Origin: CAYLLN01 sp036496265 | GTDB lineage: Bacteria; Planctomycetota; Planctomycetia; Pirellulales; Pirellulaceae | Length of the DNA stretch: 20,642 nucleotides | Direction of reading: 5' to 3' | NCBI GenBank assembly: GCA_036496265.1 | Contig: DASXLL010000249.1 | Span: forward strand, 1-20,642 | Shown here: positions 1-7,006 of the stretch, in pieces | Position numbering within the stretch: position 1 is the first letter of the stretch | Layout: each line of letters opens with the position of its first letter | The notes under the pieces: generated by a model | Told to the model about the DNA's origin: nothing | The model's input: only the letters and a program-made list of their open reading frames with translations | Database searches by the model: none | Position numbers and translations under genes: made by a program

Positions 1-897
1 CCCGGACACAACGGCGATGAAATTGGCCTCTTCGACGGCAAGAACTGGTATCTCGACAACGTCGGCGACAACCAGTTGCACGTGAAGATCCCCAGCAACA
101 TGCGCGGCCAGCCGATCGTCGGCGATTTTAACGGCGACGGCCAGGACGATTTGGCGACCTACGACGCCAAGTCGAACACGTTCTTTTTCGACACCAACCG
201 CGACGGCCAGACGGACGACACCATCGTCTTCAGTGGCCCGTTGAATGGAACGACGGAAACGGCAGTCGCGGGCGATCTCAATCTCGACGGCATCGATGAT
301 CTCGGCTTGCGGGTGACCGGCCGACAAGGCTCGCCGACACCCAATGTCGCCGAGTGGTATTTCGTGATTTCGGATCACACGGGGCAATCGCTGCCGCACA
401 ACGTCTTCGACAAGTATGCCCCCAGCCCGCTTGGCAACGACCTCTTTGCTCAGTTCGGCGATTATGTCTCGCTGCCGATTTTTGGCAACTTCGATCCACC
501 CGTCGGCACCGGCAGCGATAGTAATTCACAAACGAACATTCTCAACGCCTACGACGTCAATAACGACGGCGTCGTGAGTGCTCAGGATGCGCTGCTCATC
601 ATCAATCAGCTAAATGGCGTATCGCAAGCGACTTCGACCGATGACGTGCAAGCTCACTTTGTCGATGTTGATGGCGACGGTGTGTTGACGCCCATGGACG
701 TCTTACGAGTCATTAACGCGATCAACAATTCGAACACTCAGTCGAGCAGTCAGTCGCTGGCGGATGCCGAAGGCGAAGCCACGGACGCCAGCTTGGCTGC
801 TGACTCCGCTGCACCCGCCAACGACATCCAAGATGATCTGCTTTTGTTGCTGGCGAGCGATTCAGCCGGGTCGAACCAGCGGTCCAAGCTCGTTTAA
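1..897 (+). CDS. Secreted FG-GAP/VCBS-like protein with C-terminal dockerin domain (5' end missing)
   Basis: The frame is open from the first base of the window, so this is the C-terminal 298 residues of a larger protein. Two acidic Asp/Gly loops of FG-GAP/VCBS type are visible (DFNGDGQDDLATYD near residue 42 and DLNLDGIDDLGLR near residue 93, counted from the window edge). Such loops normally build calcium-binding beta-propeller blades. Around residues 182-240 are two EF-hand-like 12-residue loops, DVNNDGVVSAQD and DVDGDGVLTPMD, each followed by a hydrophobic helix (ALLIINQLNG, VLRVINAINN). This is the duplicated layout of a type I dockerin. In planctomycetes such dockerins commonly end large extracellular proteins; whether a cohesin partner exists here is unknown. 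The last 50 residues are Ser/Ala/Asp-rich with a short Leu run and no evident fold. Family assignment is firm; the biological role is unknown. Confidence 0.85.
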   Translation, partial: PGHNGDEIGLFDGKNWYLDNVGDNQLHVKIPSNMRGQPIVGDFNGDGQDDLATYDAKSNTFFFDTNRDGQTDDTIVFSGPLNGTTETAVAGDLNLDGIDDLGLRVTGRQGSPTPNVAEWYFVISDHTGQSLPHNVFDKYAPSPLGNDLFAQFGDYVSLPIFGNFDPPVGTGSDSNSQTNILNAYDVNNDGVVSAQDALLIINQLNGVSQATSTDDVQAHFVDVDGDGVLTPMDVLRVINAINNSNTQSSSQSLADAEGEATDASLAADSAAPANDIQDDLLLLLASDSAGSNQRSKLV

Positions 898-993
898 TTC
901 CGTCAAGGTGTTGGCTGGCAGCTGCGGTGAGCCCAAAGCTGCCAAAACGTCGGTAAAACCCGCGTCTTTTACGGACCGGGTGAAGGTAGCCCG

Positions 994-1075
994 CTGCGCA
1001 ATGTTCCTCGCTGCGCAATGTTCCTCGCTGCGCAATGTTCCTCGCTGCGCAATGTTCCTCGCTGCGCAATGTTCC
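994..1075. repeat. 17-bp tandem repeat, 4.8 copies
   Basis: The unit CTGCGCAATGTTCCTCG repeats at 994, 1011, 1028, 1045 and 1062 without mismatch; the last copy stops after 14 bases. The unit contains the palindrome TGCGCA. The perfect copies suggest recent expansion by slippage or unequal recombination. Copy number is likely variable between strains. Confidence 0.95.
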
Positions 1076-1103
1076 GGTTGTGCCGAATGTGCGGTCAAAG
1101 AAA

Positions 1104-1173
1104 GGGGTCGGGAGTCGATTGCGGTAGGTGTTATCCACGTGGAGAATCGTCGCCGCAATCGACTCCCGACCCC
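1104..1173. repeat. Perfect 21-bp inverted repeat, dispersed element copy 1
   Basis: The left arm at 1104-1124 begins GGGGTCGGGAGTCGATTGCG and is exactly complementary to the right arm at 1153-1173, with a 28-base spacer. The same arms recur at 10053-10122. In both copies a conserved block starting TACAATCGAGACG begins 29 bases after the right arm (1202 and 10151). It looks like a REP- or MITE-type non-coding element. No transposase gene is present in the window. Confidence 0.85.
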
Positions 1174-1440
1174 CTTGCGACCGCCTCAGAACAGATTTAC
1201 GTACAATCGAGACGTTCGCCCTGCCGGATGTGCCGAATGTGCCATATTTTCTGATGCGCGATATGCGGATTCGGCCGGCTTCGCGAGTTGTATGACCAAT
1301 CTGGTTTCTGCGGTAATTCTTGCTTGTAGCGGCGGATTCATTGCTGCCAATGCGACGGCCTTACTCTTTCGATAAGGGCTGTACGGGTTCTTCCGTGCAG
1401 GACGTGCGGAAGCCGAAGAACACGATCAGGGACGATCACC

Positions 1441-2760
1441 ATGCGAGTTGGCTATCACCGCATTTGCGCTCTTATTTCGGCCGCCGTTTTGAGCGTCACC
1501 ACGGCAACAGTGCGAGCCGAAGATCAGCCAACACAACCAGCGGCAGGCTCAAGCGCCGATGGGGCCGAGAAACAGTCGCCCCATGGCCTCCTGGCCAGCC
1601 GTATCTGGAGCCCGGTCGTGGCTCGACCCGTGGCCCAGTTGCCGACGACACCGATGATTCGGCCCACGCCGCCGTTGTTCGGCGCTGCCCCGCCGCCCAC
1701 CTATACCGCGGCGGCCATTTGGAATCCCGTGTCGATCACGAGCACGATCGATCCAGCGGAGTATCTCGAAACCGCGCCGCCGATTTCCGAGCAGCCGTTG
1801 GCACTTGATGGTAATAGCAATGCCACTGTCACTTCCGCCGGCAATTGCTGCTGCGATCCGCTGTGGTGTCATCGCAGCGGCGTATTCGCCGATCTGTTGT
1901 ACCTCCGCCCGGGCAATATCGACTATGTCTATGCCGTCGAGCAAACCGGGCCGCTGCGCACGGATTCGCCCACTGGGCCTGTGGGCCGCGTGGGTTTTGA
2001 CGGCGCCATGGGCTATCGCGTCGGCGCGACGCAAGCGCTGAGCGATTGCTCGAGTCTGCAGGTCAGTTACACGTGGTTTCAGGACGACACGCAAAGCAGC
2101 ATCGCGGCAACTGCCCCCAATGTGCTGATTCTGCAGCCCGCGCTGCCGAATATCGCCAACGTAGGCTCAACCGGCATCGTCGATTCAGCGCGGTACGACA
2201 TCCGCTTCCAGCAAGTCGACATCGACTATCGCGGCTTGCTGTATGGCACCTACGACAGCGCCGTAAACTACTTCGCCGGCGTGCGATATGCGAATCTGAA
2301 GCAGGATTTTCGCGCTCAGGAAGACACGGGCGTTCCCGTCGGCCTGTCGGCGGTCAACACCAACATTTCATTCGACGGCTTCGGCATCGGCTTCGGAATC
2401 GACGGCATGAAGCGCAGTGCCTATTCGGGCTTGATGGTTTACGGCCGCTCCTCGGCCAGCTTCGTCGCCGGCGAGTTCAAAGCCAACTATGTCGAAACGA
2501 CGCAACTCGTCGTGGGCCCCGTGGGCGGCAACAACCTGGTGGACTATCGCGTCATGACCATTTTGCAAACTGAACTCGGCACCGGCTGGCAAAGCCGTTG
2601 CGGCCGGGTCCGAATCACCGCCGGCTATCAATTCGCCGGCTGGTTCAATGCTTTGACCACCGGTTCCTACATTCAAGGCGTGCAAAATCGGCAATTCAAC
2701 AACCTCAACGAAACCATCACCTTCGACGGTCTCGTAACCCGCTTCCTGTGGCAGTTCTAA
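1441..2760 (+). CDS. Outer-membrane beta-barrel protein (Lpg1974/BBP7-like)
   Basis: This 439-residue protein starts with a typical Sec signal peptide (residues 1-26, cleavage likely after ATVRA). A low-complexity Pro/Ala-rich linker follows to about residue 130, with a short Cys-rich turn (GNCCCDPLWCH). From about residue 145 it shows alternating hydrophobic and polar beta-strands such as GVFADLLYLRPG, LQVSYTWFQDD and NYFAGVRYANLKQ. It ends in an aromatic phenylalanine (VTRFLWQF), the usual outer-membrane assembly signal. These features resemble the Lpg1974/Legionella major outer membrane protein and BBP7 families that are abundant in planctomycetes. The likely role is a porin-like or structural barrel; no substrate can be assigned. 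The ATG at 1441 is chosen because it directly precedes the signal peptide. The gene appears monocistronic. Confidence 0.8.
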   Translation: MRVGYHRICALISAAVLSVTTATVRAEDQPTQPAAGSSADGAEKQSPHGLLASRIWSPVVARPVAQLPTTPMIRPTPPLFGAAPPPTYTAAAIWNPVSITSTIDPAEYLETAPPISEQPLALDGNSNATVTSAGNCCCDPLWCHRSGVFADLLYLRPGNIDYVYAVEQTGPLRTDSPTGPVGRVGFDGAMGYRVGATQALSDCSSLQVSYTWFQDDTQSSIAATAPNVLILQPALPNIANVGSTGIVDSARYDIRFQQVDIDYRGLLYGTYDSAVNYFAGVRYANLKQDFRAQEDTGVPVGLSAVNTNISFDGFGIGFGIDGMKRSAYSGLMVYGRSSASFVAGEFKANYVETTQLVVGPVGGNNLVDYRVMTILQTELGTGWQSRCGRVRITAGYQFAGWFNALTTGSYIQGVQNRQFNNLNETITFDGLVTRFLWQF

Positions 2761-2840
2761 ACAAAATCGCCGATTGGCGGGAGCTTTACCGAGCGCATCC
2801 GCTACCTCCGCCCCGGACTTCCAATGCCCAAGCACACAAA

Positions 2841-2860
2841 CTCGAAGCGTCAGCGAGGGC
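2841..2860 (+). repeat. Single ACCCGAAGCGTCAGCGAGG-family repeat
   Basis: The sequence CTCGAAGCGTCAGCGAGGGC is one copy of the dispersed repeat also seen at 2957-3084, 11491-11547 and 18810-18830. It carries the C form (GTCAGC) of the variable centre. Confidence 0.85.
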
Positions 2861-2873
2861 CCCGAAATTAGGC

Positions 2874-2890
2874 CCCTTGCTCCGCAAGGG
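2874..2890. repeat. GCTCCGC-type hairpin
   Basis: CCCTTGC-TCC-GCAAGGG forms a perfect 7-bp stem with a TCC loop. It has the same core and loop as hairpins at 20213 and 20246 but a different outer stem. Confidence 0.7.
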
Positions 2891-2956
2891 CCAGCAGCGG
2901 CCCAGACCCCAACCTCCGAATCGCTCCCCCCCACCAAAAAGCGCTCCCGCAAACAA

Positions 2957-3084
2957 ACCCGAAGCGTCAGCGAGGGAGATCCGCGAAAACCCGAAGCGTA
3001 AGCGAGGCAGATCAGCGAAAACCCGAAGCGTAAGCGACGGAGATCAGCGAAAACCCGAAGCGTAAGCCAGGCAGACCAGCGATC
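2957..3084 (+). repeat. Four tandem 32-bp repeats
   Basis: Units start at 2957, 2989, 3021 and 3053. Each opens with ACCCGAAGCGT(C/A)AGC followed by a GA/CA-rich half ending near CAGCGAAA; the last unit is degenerate at its end. Three of the four units carry GTAAGC instead of GTCAGC. The whole unit repeats with no unique spacers, so this is a tandem array of the dispersed repeat rather than a CRISPR. Confidence 0.9.
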
Positions 3085-3452
3085 CACGCCCAGCGAGAAG
3101 AGCGCTAAGTCTCCTTCAGCATTCATCAAATACACGGCCTTAACGATCGCGCCGTTCGCTCTCCCAAAAGCGTGCCTCTGCGTCTTTGTAACGGAATTCC
3201 CGCCCCAGAGAAAATCTTCCAAAATCTGGCCCGGTTTTTCCCCGAAATTGCGATCTACCTATAAGGGCATCCCTGCGCTCCCACCGCCCGAACTCAGCAT
3301 CCCCGCCCAACTCCGTCACGGCGCTCATACCAAAACGAATATTAGCGACCATTAAATTCGAAACATGCTGCCTACCAATGACTTACGTTACTCTACGCCA
3401 AAAAGAAACATGCCAAGTATTAGCCGTTAGCCCTCCAGTGCCAACCACTCGC

Positions 3453-3475
3453 CGTGCGCTCAACTTGAGCGCACG
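3453..3475. repeat. 11-bp near-perfect palindrome
   Basis: CGTGCGCTCAA at 3453-3463 is exactly complementary to TTGAGCGCACG at 3465-3475 around one central base. There is no T tract after it, so it is not a typical intrinsic terminator. It may be part of another dispersed planctomycete repeat; no second copy lies in this window. Confidence 0.6.
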
Positions 3476-3690
3476 AACAATTACATCCCAAACCCCAACT
3501 CCAAAACCCACAACTACTTCCGTCGACCGCTCAAGCCCTCCGTAATGAAAAACTTCCAACTTTAGCGCAGATTGACGGCCTATTCCGCGATAACGTCCCC
3601 AAATGCTCCAACATTCCTGCGCGGAGGAGAAAGTCACAGGGCCGGCTAATTAGTATGATTTCTCCGACCCTCTTCAACGAAGACACTCCC

Positions 3691-4527
3691 ATGAGCCGCA
3701 ACAGCGAGCAAAAAAACACTGCTAAGAAAAGCGACAAGAAGTCGAACGACGCCAAAAAGTTGAAAGACAAGGACTACGAGCACGAGCTGAAAAAACTGCA
3801 CATGGAGCTGGTCAAGCTCCAAGAGTGGGTGAAGCACAAGGGGCTGAAAGTCTGCATCCTGTTCGAAGGGCGCGACGGGGCCGGTAAGGGCGGCGCCATC
3901 AAAGCCATCACGGAGCGCGTCAGCCCGCGCGTGTTTCGCGTCATCGCGCTGGCGGCTCCGACCGAGCGCGAAAAATCACAAATGTATGTGCAGCGATATT
4001 TGCCGCATCTTCCCGCCGCCGGCGAAGTCGTGATTTTTGATCGCAGTTGGTACAACCGCGCCGGCGTCGAACGCGTGATGGGCTTTTGTAGCAAAGAAGA
4101 CGCTCGACGATTTTTGAAGATTGCCCCGCTCGTCGAGAAAGCGATCATTGAGTCAGGCATCATCCTGCTGAAGTACTGGATGGAAGTCAGCCCCGCAGAG
4201 CAAACGCGGCGGCTCGAATCGCGCATCGACGACGGCCGCAAGATCTGGAAGCTCTCACCGATGGATCTTGAGTCCTACAGCCGCTGGTACGACTACTCGC
4301 AAGCCCGCGACGAAATGTTCACCGCCACCGATACCGCCTGGGCGCCGTGGTACGTCGTTCGTTCTAACGATAAGAAAAAGGCCCGCCTCAACTGCATCAC
4401 GCACCTGCTGAGTCAGATTCCCTACAAAAAGGTGCCGCGAGAAAAAATCAAGCTGCCCAAGCGCCAAAAGCCGGGAAAGTACAAAGAGCCGAATTATCCC
4501 TTCAAATTTATCGAAGAGAAGTTTTGA
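3691..4527 (+). CDS. ppk2: Polyphosphate kinase 2 (PPK2)
   Basis: PPK2 enzymes transfer phosphate between polyphosphate and nucleotides, most often making NTP from NDP in the cytoplasm. The 278-residue product has a Lys-rich, probably disordered N-terminus (1-28), then the Walker A segment FEGRDGAGKGGAIK (58-71) and the Walker B/lid segment FDRSWYNRAGVERVMGF (116-132). The DYSQARDEMF and APWYVVRSNDKKKAR segments follow, in the family order. Length and motifs fit a single-domain PPK2 of the class I type; nucleotide preference cannot be read from sequence. An in-frame ATG at 3655 would add 12 residues, but neither start has a good Shine-Dalgarno site. I chose 3691 because the extra residues do not look like family sequence. 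The gene stands alone and the next gene starts 150 bases later. Confidence 0.93.
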   Translation: MSRNSEQKNTAKKSDKKSNDAKKLKDKDYEHELKKLHMELVKLQEWVKHKGLKVCILFEGRDGAGKGGAIKAITERVSPRVFRVIALAAPTEREKSQMYVQRYLPHLPAAGEVVIFDRSWYNRAGVERVMGFCSKEDARRFLKIAPLVEKAIIESGIILLKYWMEVSPAEQTRRLESRIDDGRKIWKLSPMDLESYSRWYDYSQARDEMFTATDTAWAPWYVVRSNDKKKARLNCITHLLSQIPYKKVPREKIKLPKRQKPGKYKEPNYPFKFIEEKF

Positions 4528-4677
4528 AGCCGAACAGTTGCTGCTCGCAGCAGAAAAAACGGCAGGAATTGACCAGTACTGCGCCGCGAAACAACCGTGA
4601 TGACTGCACTCGGAACTTCCCGGACAATAAGCGTTTATTACGGGCTTTGTCATTCGCTCGCTTGATTGGGACGGCCG

Positions 4678-5262
4678 ATGAGCAATTTGCAAGTTCGCGG
4701 TTTAGCGTTGTGGGTCTTCGCAATGGTGTTGCTGTCCGGTTGCGGCAGCCCCACGCCACCAAAACCTAATGCCGGGCCACCTCCGCCTCCACCAGTTCCA
4801 GAGCCGCAGCCCGCTGTGCAACCGCCGAAGCCGCAACCCGACCCCTATGAAACGGCACTGGGAGAGGTCAGCACGATCGTTAAGCGATACGATGCTATCT
4901 ACGCGGGCATCAAAGACGACACCACCGGCAACAAGGCTGTAGAAGAGATTGGCAGGATGACGGCTCGACTGCGTGAATTGTCTGCAAAGATTGGCAAAAT
5001 GCCCTATCGGGCTGGCCAGGAGAAGCACGCATTAGCGCTGCAAACGGAGCTGACACAGCTCCAAACGGCTCAACTCACCAATGCCGACATGCAGCGAGTT
5101 TTTGGAGATCCGGATCTTGGCCTGAAATTCGTTGAAGCACACCAACACTTTGTCCTGGAAGGTTTGCTGCCGCTCGGCCAGGCCGTTGTGGCACGGCAGC
5201 CGAGCACCCCACAGCCATCAGAGCCGCCTGCAGCGTCAACCGATAGCCCTGCGCTGAAATGA
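4678..5262 (+). CDS. Proline-rich lipoprotein of unknown function
   Basis: The 194-residue product begins with a short lipoprotein signal peptide ending in the lipobox LLSGC, so Cys 22 is the likely lipidated residue. Directly after it comes a linker with six consecutive prolines (PPPPPPVPEPQP). Residues 60-170 are predicted mostly helical with Leu/Ala heptads, and the tail is Pro/Ser-rich. I do not recognise the family. The ATG at 4678 is preferred over an in-frame TTG at 4666 because it gives the shorter, standard signal peptide. The cell location is inferred to be the periplasmic or outer membrane face. It lies 153 bases upstream of the YebC-type gene on the same strand, which is of interest because of the proline run. 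Confidence 0.75.
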   Translation: MSNLQVRGLALWVFAMVLLSGCGSPTPPKPNAGPPPPPPVPEPQPAVQPPKPQPDPYETALGEVSTIVKRYDAIYAGIKDDTTGNKAVEEIGRMTARLRELSAKIGKMPYRAGQEKHALALQTELTQLQTAQLTNADMQRVFGDPDLGLKFVEAHQHFVLEGLLPLGQAVVARQPSTPQPSEPPAASTDSPALK

Positions 5263-5337
5263 AAGCTTGGTTTCGGATTTACGTCGGCCCTCCTACTAAT
5301 TGTTGCTCCCCAAACGGCATCGCTCTTGTCACTGAAC

Positions 5338-5361
5338 CGCCTGGAAAAACATCGTCAGGCG
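5338..5361. other. Small inverted repeat upstream of the YebC-type gene
   Basis: CGCCTG and CAGGCG form a perfect 6-bp inverted repeat separated by 12 bases, 54 bases before the ATG at 5416. It could be a regulator site or a leader hairpin, or chance. Confidence 0.25.
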
Positions 5362-5415
5362 TGTTACGTTTCGAAGAGCCCCGCGCAGCTCGATGAGACG
5401 GAGAAGTAAATCGTT

Positions 5416-6138
5416 ATGGGAAGAAATTTTGAAAATCGCAAAAATGCGATATTCAAGACGGCTGGTCAGAAATCGAAGCTGTATTCCAAGTATGGCAAGC
5501 AATTGTATGTCGTTGCGAAGAACGGCGTCCCGGACCCCGAAGCCAATCCGGCTTTGCGAAGCTTGATTGAGAAAGCCAAGCGCGACCAGGTTCCCGCGCA
5601 TGTCATTGACAAGGCGGTTGAGAAAGCTCGCGGCGCCGGCGGCGAGGATTTTGCGTCCGCCCGCTACGAGGGTTTCGGTCCTGGCGGCTCCCTGGTCATC
5701 GTCGATTGTTTGACGGATAACAATACACGAACGATTTCCGAGGTCCGCAATTGTTTCACGAAGACCGGTTCCAAATTGGGAGCGCCTGGTTCCGTCGCCA
5801 TGTGGTTTGATCAACTGGCGATTCTGTCGTTCAAAGGAGACAACGAAGAGCAAGTTCTCGAAGCGATGTTGAATGCCGAGATCAATGTCGATGAGATCGA
5901 ATGCAAAGAAGGCAACCTGACGATCTTTGCGCCGCCCGACGAATTCTACAAAGCCAAAACCGCGTTATTGCAAGCGTTTCCGAAGACGGAGCTGGAAGTC
6001 CAAGAGATCACTTTCCTGCCTCAAACTACCAAGACCCTGGGCGCCGACGATCTGGCCATGTTCCAAAAGTTCATGACGATGCTGAACGATTGCGATGACG
6101 TGCAGGACGTCTATCACAATGCCGACTTGCCCGGCTAA
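5416..6138 (+). CDS. yebC: YebC/TACO1 family protein, YeeN-like (YebC_II) subgroup
   Basis: The 240-residue product matches the family along its full usual length. The N-terminus (MGRNFENRKNAIFKTAGQKS, then LYSKYGKQLYVVAKNGVPDP and QVPAHVIDKAVEKARG) resembles the E. coli YeeN branch rather than the MAGHSKW branch of YebC itself. The central ARYEGFGPGGSLVIVDCLTDN segment is the most conserved family block. The family was first annotated as DNA-binding transcriptional regulators. Recent work on bacterial YebC_II and mitochondrial TACO1 supports a role in translation, relieving ribosome stalls at polyproline. A GGAG lies about 11 bases before the ATG. It ends tail-to-tail with the methyltransferase gene, only 16 bases away. 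Confidence 0.92.
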   Translation: MGRNFENRKNAIFKTAGQKSKLYSKYGKQLYVVAKNGVPDPEANPALRSLIEKAKRDQVPAHVIDKAVEKARGAGGEDFASARYEGFGPGGSLVIVDCLTDNNTRTISEVRNCFTKTGSKLGAPGSVAMWFDQLAILSFKGDNEEQVLEAMLNAEINVDEIECKEGNLTIFAPPDEFYKAKTALLQAFPKTELEVQEITFLPQTTKTLGADDLAMFQKFMTMLNDCDDVQDVYHNADLPG

Positions 6139-6154
6139 ACCGCCCCGCCAAGCG

Positions 6155-6943
6155 TTAAGTCACCAGTAAGCCCGACTTGTTGGACTTTGAGTCTCCCATG
6201 CGTCGAGCCTTGATTCTGACGTAGGGCGCGACGAACTTGCTCCGATGAGCGAAATTGCCGCGGTCGGTGTCCGGTTTGGCGTGTAGCGGTTCGATGAGGT
6301 CTTCGATTACAAAGCCAGAGCGGCACATCAGGCCCACGATTTCCTCCCAGCGGTGCAGGTATTCGAGCGTCCCTTCTTCGCGATGCGGGCTGCCGACGAC
6401 GGGGGGCAGCGGCCCGGTGCGGTAATAGGGCTCGATAAGCTCGTAGCCGCGGCTGCCGGGCGTCACATCAGCTTGCAGACTCGTCGGCGATTTGTGCTGG
6501 CTGATATAGAGGCCGCCACTGCGGGTGATTCGGGCGACTTCGCGGTACACCGGCCCGATCTCCGGTAAATAACACGTACTCACCGGCTGAATGACGATGT
6601 CAAACTCGCTGGCATGCAACATCGGCATTTCATCCATCGACGCTTCGACCGTCCGGAGTTGCAGCCGCCGCTCGGCCGCGACCTGGCGGTCCAACTCAAG
6701 CTGCGCCGGGCTGATATCGACGACGGTCACGATCGCCCCCGCCGCCGCATACAGCGGCCCATGCTTGCCGCCACCGGCGGCGAGGCAGAGCAGCCGTTTA
6801 CCACGAATATCGCCTCCCAACCAACCGACTTGATCGACCGTCGCCAGCGGATTGACGAAATCGGCATCAGCCGCGGCGCGAGTGAACCGTTGGCCCTTAG
6901 CGGCCATCTCATCCCAAGCGCGGCGATTATGAGAGGCGGTCAT
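6155..6943 (-). CDS. Class I SAM-dependent methyltransferase
   Basis: The 262-residue product shows the Rossmann methyltransferase core. Motif I is LLCLAAGGGKHG (51-62), strand 2 ends in the acidic VTVVDIS (72-78), and FDIVIQPVSTCYLPEI corresponds to motifs II/III. ARITRSGGLYISQHK resembles the ubiE/type-11 post-motif strand. The C-terminal third (YLHRWEEIVGLMCRSGFVIEDLIEP) fits the same family. The methyl acceptor is unknown. It lies 20 bases downstream of the CCA-adding enzyme gene on the same strand and is probably co-transcribed. No Shine-Dalgarno site is visible, because the sequence before its ATG is an AT-rich repeat tract. Confidence 0.85.
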   Translation of the reverse strand: MTASHNRRAWDEMAAKGQRFTRAAADADFVNPLATVDQVGWLGGDIRGKRLLCLAAGGGKHGPLYAAAGAIVTVVDISPAQLELDRQVAAERRLQLRTVEASMDEMPMLHASEFDIVIQPVSTCYLPEIGPVYREVARITRSGGLYISQHKSPTSLQADVTPGSRGYELIEPYYRTGPLPPVVGSPHREEGTLEYLHRWEEIVGLMCRSGFVIEDLIEPLHAKPDTDRGNFAHRSKFVAPYVRIKARRMGDSKSNKSGLLVT

Positions 6944-6949
6944 CTAAAT

Positions 6950-7006
6950 TCAGATTTCAAATCTTAGATTTCAGATTTTAGATTTCCAATCTTAGATTTC
7001 AGATTC
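6950..7006. repeat. AT-rich direct-repeat tract spanning the cca stop codon
   Basis: AATCTTAGATTTCAGATT occurs exactly at 6960-6977 and 6988-7005, a 28-base period, within a tract of related AGATTT words. It contains the stop codon of the CCA-adding enzyme and fills the gap before the methyltransferase start. Its base composition is far more AT-rich than the surroundings. Confidence 0.85.

Larger units (their letters stand above)
898..1440. other. Gene-less repeat-rich interval
   Basis: No credible gene is seen here. The apparent reading frames on both strands run through tandem repeats and lack any family resemblance. The interval holds a 17-bp tandem array (994-1075), a 14-bp direct repeat TGTGCCGAATGTGC (1079-1092 and 1229-1242), and a long perfect inverted repeat between them (1104-1173). 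The 200 bases before the next gene show no clear sigma-70 promoter, only a weak AGGGA about 8 bases before its ATG. Confidence 0.7.
2761..3690. other. Gene-less interval with clustered repeats
   Basis: No coding region is supported. Bases 2841-3084 hold repeats of the ACCCGAAGCGTMAGCGAGG family and one GCTCCGC-centred hairpin (2874-2890). Bases 3100-3690 are less GC-rich than the neighbours, have stops in all frames, and contain one strong palindrome (3453-3475). A GGAGGAG stands near 3621-3627, too far from the next start to act as its ribosome binding site. No convincing promoter or terminator was found. Confidence 0.65.

Noticed and set aside
764..1375. A 203-residue plus-strand reading frame through the 17-bp repeats
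   Set aside because: It overlaps the dockerin gene end in another frame, is made largely of translated tandem repeats, and has no family resemblance. Minus-strand frames over the same repeats fail for the same reasons.
2957..3084. Regularly spaced repeats resembling a CRISPR array
   Set aside because: The entire 32-bp unit is repeated, with no unique spacers, only four units and no cas genes.
2368..3222. A 284-residue minus-strand frame with repeated SLTLRV peptides
   Set aside because: The peptides are the reverse translation of the dispersed repeat, and half of the frame is the shadow of the outer-membrane protein gene.
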